Below, piece after piece: positions 29,032 to 38,607 of a stretch of DNA of 64,000 nt. The first letter of the stretch is position 1. Every line of letters starts with the position of its first letter. The translations under genes were made by a program, and so were the position numbers. The stretch comes from Colwellia sp. (GTDB lineage: Bacteria; Pseudomonadota; Gammaproteobacteria; Enterobacterales; Alteromonadaceae): NCBI RefSeq assembly GCF_013215345.1, contig NZ_JABSOV010000011.1, forward strand, positions 19,021 to 83,020, in the 5' to 3' direction. The notes beneath the pieces were generated by a model. The model saw only the letters and a list, made by a program, of their open reading frames with translations. It was not told the origin of the DNA and ran no database searches.

Positions 29032-29583
29032 ATGGCTGATAACAATCAACTACCTATCATAACTAATCGTCGACAAGTGGCTAAAAGTGCCTTATTTGCT
29101 ATTGAGCAAGTAAACTTAACTTTTAGCAATGGTGAAGAAAGGCAATATGAGCGCATGATGGGCTCTGGTCGTGGTGCGGTGATGATAGTACCTATGCTTG
29201 ACGATGAAACATTATTATTAGTCAGAGAGTATTGTGCCGGCACCCATAGTTATTTATTAGGTTTCCCTAAAGGCCTTATAGACGAAGGCGAACTCCCTCA
29301 TCAGGCAGCAAATAGAGAGCTACAAGAAGAAATTGGTTATGGTAGTGAGCAGTTACAGCAAGTGACTGAACTTATGATGGCCCCAGCTTTTTTTAATGCA
29401 AAAATGACCATTTTTTTAGCTCAGCAGCTTTATAGTGCTGAGCTTGAAGGTGATGAGCCTGAGCCTTTACAAGTGGTATCTTGGCCAATTAAAGACTATA
29501 AAGAACTATTACAACAAACAGATTTTACCGAAGCACGCAGTATTGCAGCATTAATGTTGGTACGAGATTTTCTTGAAAATTAA
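29032..29583 (+). CDS. nudE: ADP compounds hydrolase NudE
   Basis: Nudix box GLIDEGELPHQAANRELQEEIGYG. Confidence 0.88.
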   Translation: MADNNQLPIITNRRQVAKSALFAIEQVNLTFSNGEERQYERMMGSGRGAVMIVPMLDDETLLLVREYCAGTHSYLLGFPKGLIDEGELPHQAANRELQEEIGYGSEQLQQVTELMMAPAFFNAKMTIFLAQQLYSAELEGDEPEPLQVVSWPIKDYKELLQQTDFTEARSIAALMLVRDFLEN

Positions 29584-29640
29584 CTTTCAATGAACTGAAA
29601 ATCAATAATGTACTAAAGCAACGTTGAACGGGGTGTAAAG

Positions 29641-30462
29641 ATGAACCAAGATAAATTGCTAAACATTGCTTTAGAAAGTGCTAAAAAAGCTGGCGTAGAA
29701 GTAATGAAATATTATCGTCAGGGAAACTATACCGCAGAAATGAAAGCCGATGAAAGTCCGGTTACCAGTGCCGACATAGCAGCAAACGATATCCTCATGG
29801 ACCAGCTTAAAACACTGACACCTGATATTCCTATTATTTCAGAAGAAGTGGGGGCAGTGCCGTTCAGCGAACGCAAAGATTGGTCTCGTTATTGGTTACT
29901 CGACCCTATAGATGGAACCGGTGAATTTATTATTGGTAGTGGCGACTTTGCGGTAAACATCGCCTTAGTTGAAAATGGCTGGCCAACCCTTGGCGTTATT
30001 CACGCCCCTGATCATTGCCTGACTTATTATGGCCAAAAAAACCTTGGTGCTTTTAAAGATAATTGTCAGGCTAGTTATGCGATTCGTGTAGCCGAGTACC
30101 AAGAAAGTCGCCGTATTAAAGTCGCTATAAGTCGCCGTCAGCAACTGCAATTGATGGGGCAATATTTAAATGATGATTACGATTATGACTACGTTGCTTT
30201 GGGCAGTTGTTCATTAAAAAACTGTCTTATCGCTGAAGGCGGCGCTGACTGTTATTTGCGTATCGGCGTTACGGGTGAGTGGGATACCGGTGCTAGCCAG
30301 TGTATTTTAGAGCAAGCCGGCGGAGATATTATCGATAGTGAGTTTAATCCGCTAAGTTATAATAAGCGTGAAAGCTTACTTAACCCCGACTTTGTTAGTT
30401 TAGGCGCTAGAGATTTTCCTTGGCAAAATATTATTAAAGCCCATAGAAAAGTATATGAATAA
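29641..30462 (+). CDS. cysQ: 3'(2'),5'-bisphosphate nucleotidase CysQ
   Basis: EEVGAVPFSERKDWSRYWLLDPIDGTGEFI and GEWDTGASQCILEQAGG inositol monophosphatase-family motifs. Confidence 0.9.
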   Translation: MNQDKLLNIALESAKKAGVEVMKYYRQGNYTAEMKADESPVTSADIAANDILMDQLKTLTPDIPIISEEVGAVPFSERKDWSRYWLLDPIDGTGEFIIGSGDFAVNIALVENGWPTLGVIHAPDHCLTYYGQKNLGAFKDNCQASYAIRVAEYQESRRIKVAISRRQQLQLMGQYLNDDYDYDYVALGSCSLKNCLIAEGGADCYLRIGVTGEWDTGASQCILEQAGGDIIDSEFNPLSYNKRESLLNPDFVSLGARDFPWQNIIKAHRKVYE

Positions 30463-30948
30463 CAGCGAGCTATGCCAGGTATATTGATCTGAAATAATAC
30501 TTGGCCTTTTATTCTGCACTTTAGTAAAGCGAAGTAGTTCGTTTTGCATAAGATTTATGCTAAATTAGCGTTATTAGTTGAAGTGAGCTTAGCGCAAACT
30601 TCCGGTACTACCGTCATTAGGTCATTAGGTCATTTGTTTTAGTTATGTTATCTAACGTATTAAAAAAACATATATCACACCACCAAGCTGGGCGTCGTCC
30701 TTGCTTCTTTAAAAGTATCGATCAAATCTAATTTTTTGGTGGATAGCCTCTGCTGTCAGCCAAAATATCACTTTGCTATTTTCCCGACCATTTTGCTATC
30801 TGCTACTTTTTCAGCGATTAGTTTAAGCTGTATATCTATCCTTACCGCTAAAGTTAATCGCTAGAATTCAAATCCATAAATATTCAATTAATATTATTTT
30901 TATTAATACTACTTAATTAAAACTATTCAATAAGTAAGAGGACATACC

Positions 30949-31749
30949 ATGGCAGCGCAAGTAACGGCACTTTTTAATGAGATCTGGCAACAATATCTTA
31001 GCGTAACTCCGTCAGCAAAAAAAATTCACCAATTATTAGGGAATGGCAATGATGTGATCAATGATCATGTAGCTTACCGTACCTTTAATCACCCTAAAAT
31101 TAACTTGGCACAACTAGCTAAAGGCCTTCTGGCTTTAGGTTACACCGAATGCGGACAATATGACTTTTCGTCAAAAAAATTGGATGCAAAACATTTTGAA
31201 CACCCTGACACTACTATGCCTAAGGTGTTTATTAGTGAACTACGTGTAGAAGATTTCTCCACTGAAGTACAACAGATTATCGCGGATTTGATTGCCCAGT
31301 TACCAGAAGATGTTAGTGAACGTGCTGATTTCCTTTATTCAGGCCGTCTTTGGGAAATAAGCTCAAAAGACTATGAGACCTTGTTAGATGTTAGTGAGTA
31401 TGCCGCATGGTTGGCAGCATGGGGTTACCGCGCTAATCACTTCACGGTTAGCATTAATCATTTAGACGGTTATGATGATATTGAAATAGTCAACTCAACA
31501 CTTAAAGAGGCCGGTTATGCACTTAATACCAATGGCGGAGAAATTAAAGGTGATGCAGTAGTGATGTTAGAGCAATCTTCGACATTAGCTGATAAAGCGC
31601 CAGTAGATTTTTCCGATAAAACTATGGAAATTCCAAGCTGTTTCTATGAGTTTGCCAAACGTTACCCACTTGCTAACGGCGAATTATATACGGGTTTTGT
31701 TGCTGCATCAGCAGATAAGATTTTTGATAGTACAAATGCTAAAGGTTAG
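30949..31749 (+). CDS. DUF1338 domain protein (2-oxoadipate dioxygenase/decarboxylase-like family)
   Basis: NDHVAYRTFNHPKINLAQLAKGLLALGY..., KVFISELRVEDFS, WGYRANHFTVSINHL. Confidence 0.8.
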   Translation: MAAQVTALFNEIWQQYLSVTPSAKKIHQLLGNGNDVINDHVAYRTFNHPKINLAQLAKGLLALGYTECGQYDFSSKKLDAKHFEHPDTTMPKVFISELRVEDFSTEVQQIIADLIAQLPEDVSERADFLYSGRLWEISSKDYETLLDVSEYAAWLAAWGYRANHFTVSINHLDGYDDIEIVNSTLKEAGYALNTNGGEIKGDAVVMLEQSSTLADKAPVDFSDKTMEIPSCFYEFAKRYPLANGELYTGFVAASADKIFDSTNAKG

Positions 31750-31802
31750 CTAAAGCTTATTCTCCTGGCTATTAAGCGTAGGAATCAAGCCGTAAAATTA
31801 TT

Positions 31803-31831
31803 AAGCCAGTGCTATGTCACTGGCTTTTTTA
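31803..31831 (+). terminator. Rho-independent terminator
   Basis: AAGCCAGTGCTATGTCACTGGCTTTTTT. Confidence 0.8.
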
Positions 31832-31892
31832 GTTATTATTAGTAACTGTTATTCGCAAGACTCATTAGTCTATTGATTAGTCATTGCCATTA

Positions 31893-32657
31893 TTATTCAA
31901 TTTGATATTTTCTTAAAATCGCCGCAATAACCCCTTGGTCTTTTAATTTTTTCAAGGCTTGGTTAAATTGAACCATAGTAATAGGGGCGTTTGGAGATAA
32001 GGCGGCTTGGATTTTGTGTTGACTAACGGTCAGCGCTAGTACTTTAAATATCTCAGCATTTTTGACTTGTTTTAATTGATAGTTTATCAAAATATCAGCA
32101 TCAACAAGAGCGTCAATTCTGTTGAGCTCTAAACGAATTAAATTCACATACAAGTTACTAACATCGTAGCGAGTAAAATGTTTTTTATCAAAAAATGGTT
32201 GTAAAGTAGGGTATTTATAACCGCGAATGGTACCAATAATCATACCTCTAAAATCGAGTATTTGTTGATATGTCTTAGGGTTATCAGCCCTAACGACCAT
32301 TTTATCTTTTTCAATAAAAAGTGTGTCACTCCATTGGAGCTTTTCACTATTGCTAAGCCAAGCCGGATTAGAGATTAAAACGAGATGAATAGTATTATTT
32401 TCTAAATAGCGCTCGATGCGTTTTCGTGGGGTTTTGATATAGGAGACACTAATATCTAATTCATCAGAAATTTCAGTAATTATATCTCTTATGATACCGT
32501 CATAGAGTTGTTCTGCTCTTTCAATGGCGTAGGGAGCAGCATCGTGGTCACCGTAGCCAATGATTAACTTAGTTTTACTGTCAGATAAAACTAATGTTGA
32601 GAAGAAAGCAAAAAAAAGGATAACCAGCTTAACTATTTTTAATATCATCATAATCAA
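31893..32657 (-). CDS. Periplasmic substrate-binding protein, SBP_bac_3-like
   Basis: Signal peptide, then KLIIGYGDHDAAPYAIERAEQLYDGIIRDIITEISDEL...; TransportER_3-like layout. Confidence 0.7.
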   Translation of the reverse strand: MIMMILKIVKLVILFFAFFSTLVLSDSKTKLIIGYGDHDAAPYAIERAEQLYDGIIRDIITEISDELDISVSYIKTPRKRIERYLENNTIHLVLISNPAWLSNSEKLQWSDTLFIEKDKMVVRADNPKTYQQILDFRGMIIGTIRGYKYPTLQPFFDKKHFTRYDVSNLYVNLIRLELNRIDALVDADILINYQLKQVKNAEIFKVLALTVSQHKIQAALSPNAPITMVQFNQALKKLKDQGVIAAILRKYQIE

Positions 32658-32738
32658 GTTTACCCTTCCTCTAAGCTAACTAAGGCTTTTATTTAGTATA
32701 GACGAGCGAGTGTTATTGCTTGTTCATTTGAAATTTAA

Positions 32739-32978
32739 TTAGCTTTGCTCTTCTTCCATTCCTGCTTTGAATTGATCACTGGGTAATATATTGACACTTT
32801 CATGGAGCTCTGAATAAACCAATAGCGCACTACCTTGCTCAAGCTGCTTTTTTACTTGGGCAATCTTGGCTTGCTTACTAATATCCTCAGCACCATACTC
32901 AGTACCTTCACGTAAAATGAAGTCTTCAATAATAGCGGCTAAGGTTTCGTTTGATAGTTGTTCTAAGGGGATAATCAT
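32739..32978 (-). CDS. yheU: YheU family protein
   Basis: MIIPLEQLSNETLAAIIEDFILREGTEYGAEDISKQAKIAQVKKQLEQGSALLVYSE. Confidence 0.88.
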   Translation of the reverse strand: MIIPLEQLSNETLAAIIEDFILREGTEYGAEDISKQAKIAQVKKQLEQGSALLVYSELHESVNILPSDQFKAGMEEEQS

Positions 32979-33044
32979 AAAGGAGTTTTCAGAGCTTTAA
33001 ATAATGAACTGCTATTGTACCGCTCAATTGCACTATTGCTCTAC

Positions 33045-33190
33045 ACTAATTTATTAAAGAATATACCTTTACACTATTCTTCATTTTTTAGTGATGACGG
33101 CGCTTGGTAAAAGTGCTGTATTCTTTTCTTGTTCATTCGTTGCGGCGGGAAAATTTGACTATAAAATACCAGAACGTGAAAGACTTTTCT
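33045..33190 (-). pseudogene. Degenerate duplicate of the 3' end of the adjacent flagellin-like gene
   Basis: Minus-strand reading SRSGIL*SNFPAATNEQEKNTALLPSAVITKK*... aligns to SRIEDTDFAAATSEQEQNAVLLQSAIITKKNEEERKGILFNKLV at 33251 and onward. Confidence 0.8.
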
Positions 33191-33230
33191 TAAGGCATCG
33201 CAATTAAGGCATCGCAATTAAGGCATCGCA
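33191..33230. repeat. 14-bp tandem repeat, nearly 3 copies
   Basis: TAAGGCATCGCAAT TAAGGCATCGCAAT TAAGGCATCGCA. Confidence 0.9.
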
Positions 33231-33246
33231 GATTGACGCTCAGTCG

Positions 33247-33933
33247 TTAGACTAATTTATTAAAGAGGATGCCTTTACGCTCTTCTTCATTTTTTTTAGT
33301 GATGATGGCACTTTGTAAAAGTACTGCATTCTGTTCTTGTTCACTGGTAGCGGCGGCAAAATCTGTATCTTCAATACGAGAACGCGAAGCACTGACATTG
33401 ATAATACTGGTTTGGTAGGTAGCTACTTGGCTAGCCAAAGCATTATTTTGGGCACCTAAAGCACTGGCACTTTCATTTACTTGTTGTGAGCTATCTTGAA
33501 GAATGGTTTGTGTTGTCGTCGGATCGCTTGCATCGAGACCACTGATAAAGTTGTCTTGCCCTAATACATCACTAGCTAGGGTGTTTATTTGTTCGGTGAT
33601 TTGGTCTAACTCACCTTGAATAGCATCACCAGCATAAAGGGGGTTACCTGATTGAATCGATAGCTCTTGTGCACGCAACAAGCCATCATTGATCGCAGAT
33701 AAAGCGCCAGCCTCAACATTATTAATATTGGCTTGGTCTTGTGCGTTAAAGCTCAGTTGTTGGTTTTGATTAATTTGACTGGTAAGTCGATTAGCAATTT
33801 GCAAGCCAGCAGCATCATCGGCGGCTTTATTAATGCGTTTTCCAGAGGCGAGTTTCTCAGCTTGCTGTTCTCTTTGCTGATTGAGTTTATCAATAAAGCT
33901 TAAAGTAGCGGGTGATTGATTTACCGACAACAT
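33247..33933 (-). CDS. Flagellin-like protein (short, orphan)
   Basis: LNQQREQQAEKLASGKRINKAADDAAGLQIANRL...QDQANINNVEAGALSAINDGLLRAQELSIQSGN and C-terminal SRIEDTDFAAATSE. Confidence 0.85.
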   Translation of the reverse strand: MLSVNQSPATLSFIDKLNQQREQQAEKLASGKRINKAADDAAGLQIANRLTSQINQNQQLSFNAQDQANINNVEAGALSAINDGLLRAQELSIQSGNPLYAGDAIQGELDQITEQINTLASDVLGQDNFISGLDASDPTTTQTILQDSSQQVNESASALGAQNNALASQVATYQTSIINVSASRSRIEDTDFAAATSEQEQNAVLLQSAIITKKNEEERKGILFNKLV

Positions 33934-34043
33934 AACTAGACCCCAATAGGCTAAATTTGAACCTCACTATTAACTAGTATAGCAATAGAGAGTTATTTAG
34001 CCTGTCTCAACAGGAAAGTCTAGCTGATATATAAGTAACTAGG

Positions 34044-34181
34044 TTAGTGCTTTTTACTATCGTCTTGAATATGCGTAAGAAAGTAATAAACATAATAAGC
34101 AGAGATAGCGAGAAGAATAGCTAAACCACCAAAAGCGAACATTACGACAGGATCGTTAGCTAACATTGATAATAAGTTCAT
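34044..34181 (-). CDS. Small single-TM protein, DUF3149-like (not in the ORF track)
   Basis: Minus strand ATG 34181 to TAA 34044: MNLLSMLANDPVVMFAFGGLAILLAISAYYVYYFLTHIQDDSKKH. Confidence 0.65.
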   Translation of the reverse strand: MNLLSMLANDPVVMFAFGGLAILLAISAYYVYYFLTHIQDDSKKH

Positions 34182-34259
34182 ATAGGGCTCCATAATTTAC
34201 TAAGTAATTCTTGATGTACTTAGTGTAATTAAGTCGCCCACTACCTATGCTGATTTAGA

Positions 34260-35036
34260 TCAATAGAAACGCTGTTTTTCCGCCATTTTTGCTTTGAGCT
34301 TTTGTTGCTCGAGAATATTGTTATAGATTTTATTCGCTTTATCTATGCTAAGTTCTATTTTTTTATAGGGTAAATCACGTTCATCCATTAATCGGCTTTT
34401 TTCTGCGTTTGGATAACCATTCCATGAGGCAATAGTATTCCAGACAAAAGACATTTCAGTGCTCTTTTCTACGCCTTTGCCTTCACTATAAAGTAAGGCC
34501 AAATTATATTGAGCAAGGGCATAGTTTTGGTTGGCGGCATTTTTATACCAACGAGATGCTTTAAAATTATCTTGTTTTACCCCCGTGCCGTCGGAATACA
34601 TAACGGCTAAGTTAAATTGTGCGCTCGCTAAACCTTTTTTAGCCGCTTTATGGGTCAATTCAAAAGCTTTTTTTATGTCTTGTTTAACGAACTTTCCTTC
34701 GGAGTAAAGTAATGCCAACTCAAATTGCGCATCTGGATAATTTTGTCCGGCTGCAAGTTGAAATAACTCGACTGCTTTCATACCATCTTTCGGCACAGAG
34801 TAGCCATTTTGATAAACCAAGGCCATTTGATATTGGGCTGGAGCATAACCTTCGATAACTAGCGGGCGAAATTGGGCAATGGCCGCTTTAAATTCACCAC
34901 GATTTAATTCATAAATACCTTGCTCAAGATCATTACCTTGACTAAAGGCAGAGAAACTAGCGAGTAAGATCATAGTTGGTAGTGTTTTTTTTACGCTAAA
35001 GTGTGTTTTGATAATTGCACGGGCTTTGGTGAGCAT
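34260..35036 (-). CDS. Sel1-repeat (SLR/TPR-like) secreted protein
   Basis: Repeated APAQYQMALVYQNGYSVPKDGMKAVELFQLAA..., ASAQFNLAVMYSDGTGVKQDNFKASRWYKNAA. Confidence 0.88.
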   Translation of the reverse strand: MLTKARAIIKTHFSVKKTLPTMILLASFSAFSQGNDLEQGIYELNRGEFKAAIAQFRPLVIEGYAPAQYQMALVYQNGYSVPKDGMKAVELFQLAAGQNYPDAQFELALLYSEGKFVKQDIKKAFELTHKAAKKGLASAQFNLAVMYSDGTGVKQDNFKASRWYKNAANQNYALAQYNLALLYSEGKGVEKSTEMSFVWNTIASWNGYPNAEKSRLMDERDLPYKKIELSIDKANKIYNNILEQQKLKAKMAEKQRFY

Positions 35037-35216
35037 AATTTTCCTTGGTCGGCTTAATTGCTATAAATAAGTGTAGCTTAGAACTTATGTGAGTTACATT
35101 AAAGAACTGTTTCAAGCGGTAACTTTTTTCAGCTATTGTTATAATTCATTTTTCTCACCTCTGCAGAAATTATCAATGAGGGGTTTATTGAGAGGGTTTA
35201 AACTCTCTTTAACTAG

Positions 35217-35751
35217 CTATATAAGTTTAGCGTTTGTCTTTTTTTATTTATCAGCGCGGGAACTTTAGTCACGGTTAACCATTACCGTATGTCGGAATCT
35301 GCTTTACAGGAAACCTTACAAACATTCGACCTGGCAATAAAACTTCAAACTCAAAGCTTTAAAAAAACACTTAACTCCAGCCGCTTTGCGATTACAGCAG
35401 AAGAGCAGAAAGGATAAGTGGCAAGACTTTTCAGCCTATAAAAATGATACCGCGCTATTGGATGAACTGGAAAATTATCTTGCCATTGCCCCCTTAAGTA
35501 ATGCAGTGCACTTAGGCTTAAAAGGGGATGAAATCTGTATAGAAAGCAGGATTTTGACTATTGCAGATATATTTGAAGCGTTAACCGCCAGTGATAGGCC
35601 TTATAAAGAGGCTAAGTCGTTAAGCCAGAGCATTGCTATTCTTGATAATATGCGTAAAGCCAAGCATATCGATAATGACTTATTTGAATTGTTTTTAAGC
35701 TCGGGTGTCTATCTTGATTACGCGGACATTAACCAATATCTATCATCATAA
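35217..35751 (+). pseudogene. Decayed HD-GYP signalling protein (TM/sensor start, frameshift, C-terminal HD-GYP end)
   Basis: Frame 1: LYKFSVCLFLFISAGTLVTVNHYRMSESALQETLQTFDLAIKLQTQSFKKTLNSSRFAITAEEQKG*; then another frame (track ORF 35386-35751): ...ICIESRILTIADIFEALTASDRPYKEAKSLSQSIAILDNM, the C-terminal HD-GYP signature without the catalytic core. Confidence 0.75.
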
Positions 35752-35912
35752 CTGATGTTAGATATTGCTTAATGTAAAGTGGCTAAGTGCTCTGTTGTTT
35801 AGCAGGATAAGCTAAGAGCACTTCCCTTAAAGACAATTAATAGTCGAATAATTGCATAGTCGACTAGGTAACTATTCGGCTAGCTGATTATGAGAGTAGG
35901 TAGTTACCCACC

Positions 35913-37832
35913 TTAGACTGACATCATTTCTTCAATCTGCTCAGCAAGGTCAAGCCACTCCATTTCATTATCTTCAATATCGCTTTTCAATCTCCCTTGT
36001 GTTTTCAGTAAATCTGTCAATTCAACTTTGCGATCTGCTTGGTAAACCTCACTGTCGCTTAATAAAGCTTCTACCTTAGTTAACTCTTCCTGCCATTGAT
36101 GTATCTTTTTCTCTAACTTATCGGCTTCTTTACGCAGTGGCGCAGATTTTTTTCTTAGCTCAGCTTGTTGTTGGCGGAGTTGTTTTTTGTCTAAGCCTTT
36201 ATCACTGTTTTGTTGCTCACTTTTAATCGACTTTACCGCTTGTTTTTTATCATCATTAAGCCATTGTTGATAATCATCAATATCACCGCTAAAGTCACTA
36301 ACCTGGCCATTGGCAACCAGATAAAACTCATCAACACAGGATTCTAATAAAAACCTATCATGGGCAATTAATATAATAGCGCCTTCAAAATCCTGCAACG
36401 CCATCACTAATGCTTGACGCATTTCTAAATCGAGATGGTTGGTTGGCTCATCGAGTAGTAATAATTGTGGTTTTTCTAAAACGATTAATGCCAGTACTAA
36501 ACGTGCTTTTTCACCGCCCGACATGTTGGTAACCGGTTCAAGCGGTTGGTCACCGCTAAAGCCAAATTTACCTAAAAAAGTACGAGCTTGCGGCTCACCT
36601 AAGGCAGGCTTTGCACGCAAGATATGATCAACAGGACTCGATGCCATATGCAATTGCTCTAATTGGTGCTGAGAAAAATAACCAATTTTTAGCTCTTGTG
36701 CGCAATATCGCTCACCGTTAAGTAAAGCAATATCTCCGGCGAGAGATTTAATTAAGGTTGATTTACCCGCGCCATTTCGCCCTAATAAACCAATGCGACT
36801 ACCCGGTACTAACGTTAAACCTACATCATTTAAAATAGTGACTTGTTCACCATGATCCGATTTAGGGTAACCACACTGACTTTCTTTAAGTGATAATAGT
36901 GGGTAGGGCAAACTTTCCGGTTGTTCAAAGCTGAAAGTAAATTGACTATCAACATGAGCCGGCGCTAAATCAGGTAATTTCTCTAAGCGTTTTAATCGGC
37001 TTTGTGCTTGTTTGGCTTTACTGGCTTTGGCACGAAAACGATCAACAAAAGCGGTCAGATGGGCAGCCTCTTTTTGCTGCTTTTGATATTGTGCGTCTTG
37101 CTGCGCTAGATGTTCACGGCGTTGACGTTCAAAAGAGGTGTAGTTGCCGCTGTATAATTTTGCCTGTTGGTGCTCAATATGTAAAATTTGCCCAATAACC
37201 GTATCAAGAAAGTCTCTGTCATGTGAAATCAGTACTAGCGTACCAGTAAAACGCTTTAACCAGCGTTGTAGCCAAATAACAGCATCTAAATCTAAATGGT
37301 TGGTCGGTTCATCGAGTAATAATAAATCAGCACGAGATATTAGCGCTTGCGCTAAGTTTAAACGCATGCGCCAACCACCAGAAAAATCTTTTACTGGGTT
37401 AGCCAGTTGTGATTGCAAAAAACCTAAACCATGTAATAACTCACCAGCACGGGCAGGTAGGCTATAGCCGTTAATGGTATCAATTTGATTAATAATGGTG
37501 GCTTCAAGGTTACCGTTATCCATGATACGAGCTTGCTCTAAATCATGTTCTAACTGACGAAATTCTTTATCACCATCCATAACGTAATCAAGAGCGCTTC
37601 GCTCTAAAGACGGAGTTTCCTGTCTTACTGTCGCTATATCCCAGCTTGTTGGCATGGATAAATCACCAGCATCTGGGGTTAAATCACCCAAAAGTGCGGC
37701 GAAAAGAGACGATTTTCCACAGCCATTACTGCCTACTAAGCCAACTTTATGGTTAGGGTGAATAGTAAAGCTAGATGATTTTATTAGGTTTTTAGCCCCT
37801 CTATCTAAGCTTAGGTCTGTGGCTGTAATCAA
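35913..37832 (-). CDS. yheS: ABC-F family ATPase (YheS-like)
   Basis: Two ABC cassettes (GSNGCGKSSLFAALLGDL; GRNGAGKSTLIKSLAGD), SGG motifs, DEPTNHLDL x2, linker and coiled-coil C-terminus. Confidence 0.92.
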   Translation of the reverse strand: MITATDLSLDRGAKNLIKSSSFTIHPNHKVGLVGSNGCGKSSLFAALLGDLTPDAGDLSMPTSWDIATVRQETPSLERSALDYVMDGDKEFRQLEHDLEQARIMDNGNLEATIINQIDTINGYSLPARAGELLHGLGFLQSQLANPVKDFSGGWRMRLNLAQALISRADLLLLDEPTNHLDLDAVIWLQRWLKRFTGTLVLISHDRDFLDTVIGQILHIEHQQAKLYSGNYTSFERQRREHLAQQDAQYQKQQKEAAHLTAFVDRFRAKASKAKQAQSRLKRLEKLPDLAPAHVDSQFTFSFEQPESLPYPLLSLKESQCGYPKSDHGEQVTILNDVGLTLVPGSRIGLLGRNGAGKSTLIKSLAGDIALLNGERYCAQELKIGYFSQHQLEQLHMASSPVDHILRAKPALGEPQARTFLGKFGFSGDQPLEPVTNMSGGEKARLVLALIVLEKPQLLLLDEPTNHLDLEMRQALVMALQDFEGAIILIAHDRFLLESCVDEFYLVANGQVSDFSGDIDDYQQWLNDDKKQAVKSIKSEQQNSDKGLDKKQLRQQQAELRKKSAPLRKEADKLEKKIHQWQEELTKVEALLSDSEVYQADRKVELTDLLKTQGRLKSDIEDNEMEWLDLAEQIEEMMSV

Positions 37833-37976
37833 TGGTAATTCCTCGATAAAATGGCATAGCGTTGCTGGAAAAATACAAGCTAAAAAAATGCCTGTGCATT
37901 GTCGCTTTTCCTATGACCACTATTCAAGGTAAAATAGCGATAATTAACTATTTAGTTGTAGAAGAAGTAGGTAAAA

Positions 37977-38180
37977 ATGAACAAAGCCCTAAAAAAGAGA
38001 TTTATCGCTGGTGCAGTCTGTCCAAAATGTAAAGCTATGGATACCCTGGCACTGACCAAAGAAAATAACGTAGAAAAAGTAACGTGTGTTAGCTGTGGTG
38101 AACAAATGGTGCAAACGGAAGCACATGTCGAGAAGGTAGTTCGTCAACACGAGCAGGTAATTGGTGTTTTTAAACCTTGA
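37977..38180 (+). CDS. yheV: YheV family putative zinc ribbon protein
   Basis: MNKALKKRFIAGAVCPKCKAMDTLALTKENNVEKVTCVSCGEQM. Confidence 0.9.
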   Translation: MNKALKKRFIAGAVCPKCKAMDTLALTKENNVEKVTCVSCGEQMVQTEAHVEKVVRQHEQVIGVFKP

Positions 38181-38343
38181 TTACATGAACTTTATTGCGG
38201 TATGCCTTAATTAGTACATCGAAAGTACTCATTGATAGTCATCAACTCCGTGCTTTTTATTTCTAATGAAAGGTTTCTAATTAAATCGTACCGCTTCAAA
38301 TTACATTGTTAGCTATTTAATGAGTAATAGAGCTAGTATCGAA

Positions 38344-38607
38344 TTAGTAATGCGGTGGTGGTGGCTCAACGTCGTCTATATCATCTGATAAGCTACCAGC
38401 ATCTTTAAGACGATTAGCGACTAATTGAATTTGATGTTTCAGCTCTGAAATTTCATGCTGATGGGCGGCTAGCTCTTCACTTAGCTGTTCAATTACATCA
38501 TCTTGAAAAACGTTACGTGATTCTAAGGCGTCAACACGCTCTTCAAGCTGCTGAACATAGTTAGTTTTCGAGCTTTTAGCGGTTAGGGGGATTTCGGCAT
38601 TGGCCAT
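38344..38607 (-). CDS. slyX: SlyX family protein
   Basis: LEERVDALESRNVFQDDVIEQLSEELAAHQHEISELKHQIQLVANRLK...PPPPHY C-terminus. Confidence 0.88.
   Translation of the reverse strand: MANAEIPLTAKSSKTNYVQQLEERVDALESRNVFQDDVIEQLSEELAAHQHEISELKHQIQLVANRLKDAGSLSDDIDDVEPPPPHY

Noticed and set aside
33191-33230. Tandem TAAGGCATCGCAAT units as a mini CRISPR array
   Set aside because: Units are contiguous with no unique spacers and no cas genes are present in the window.
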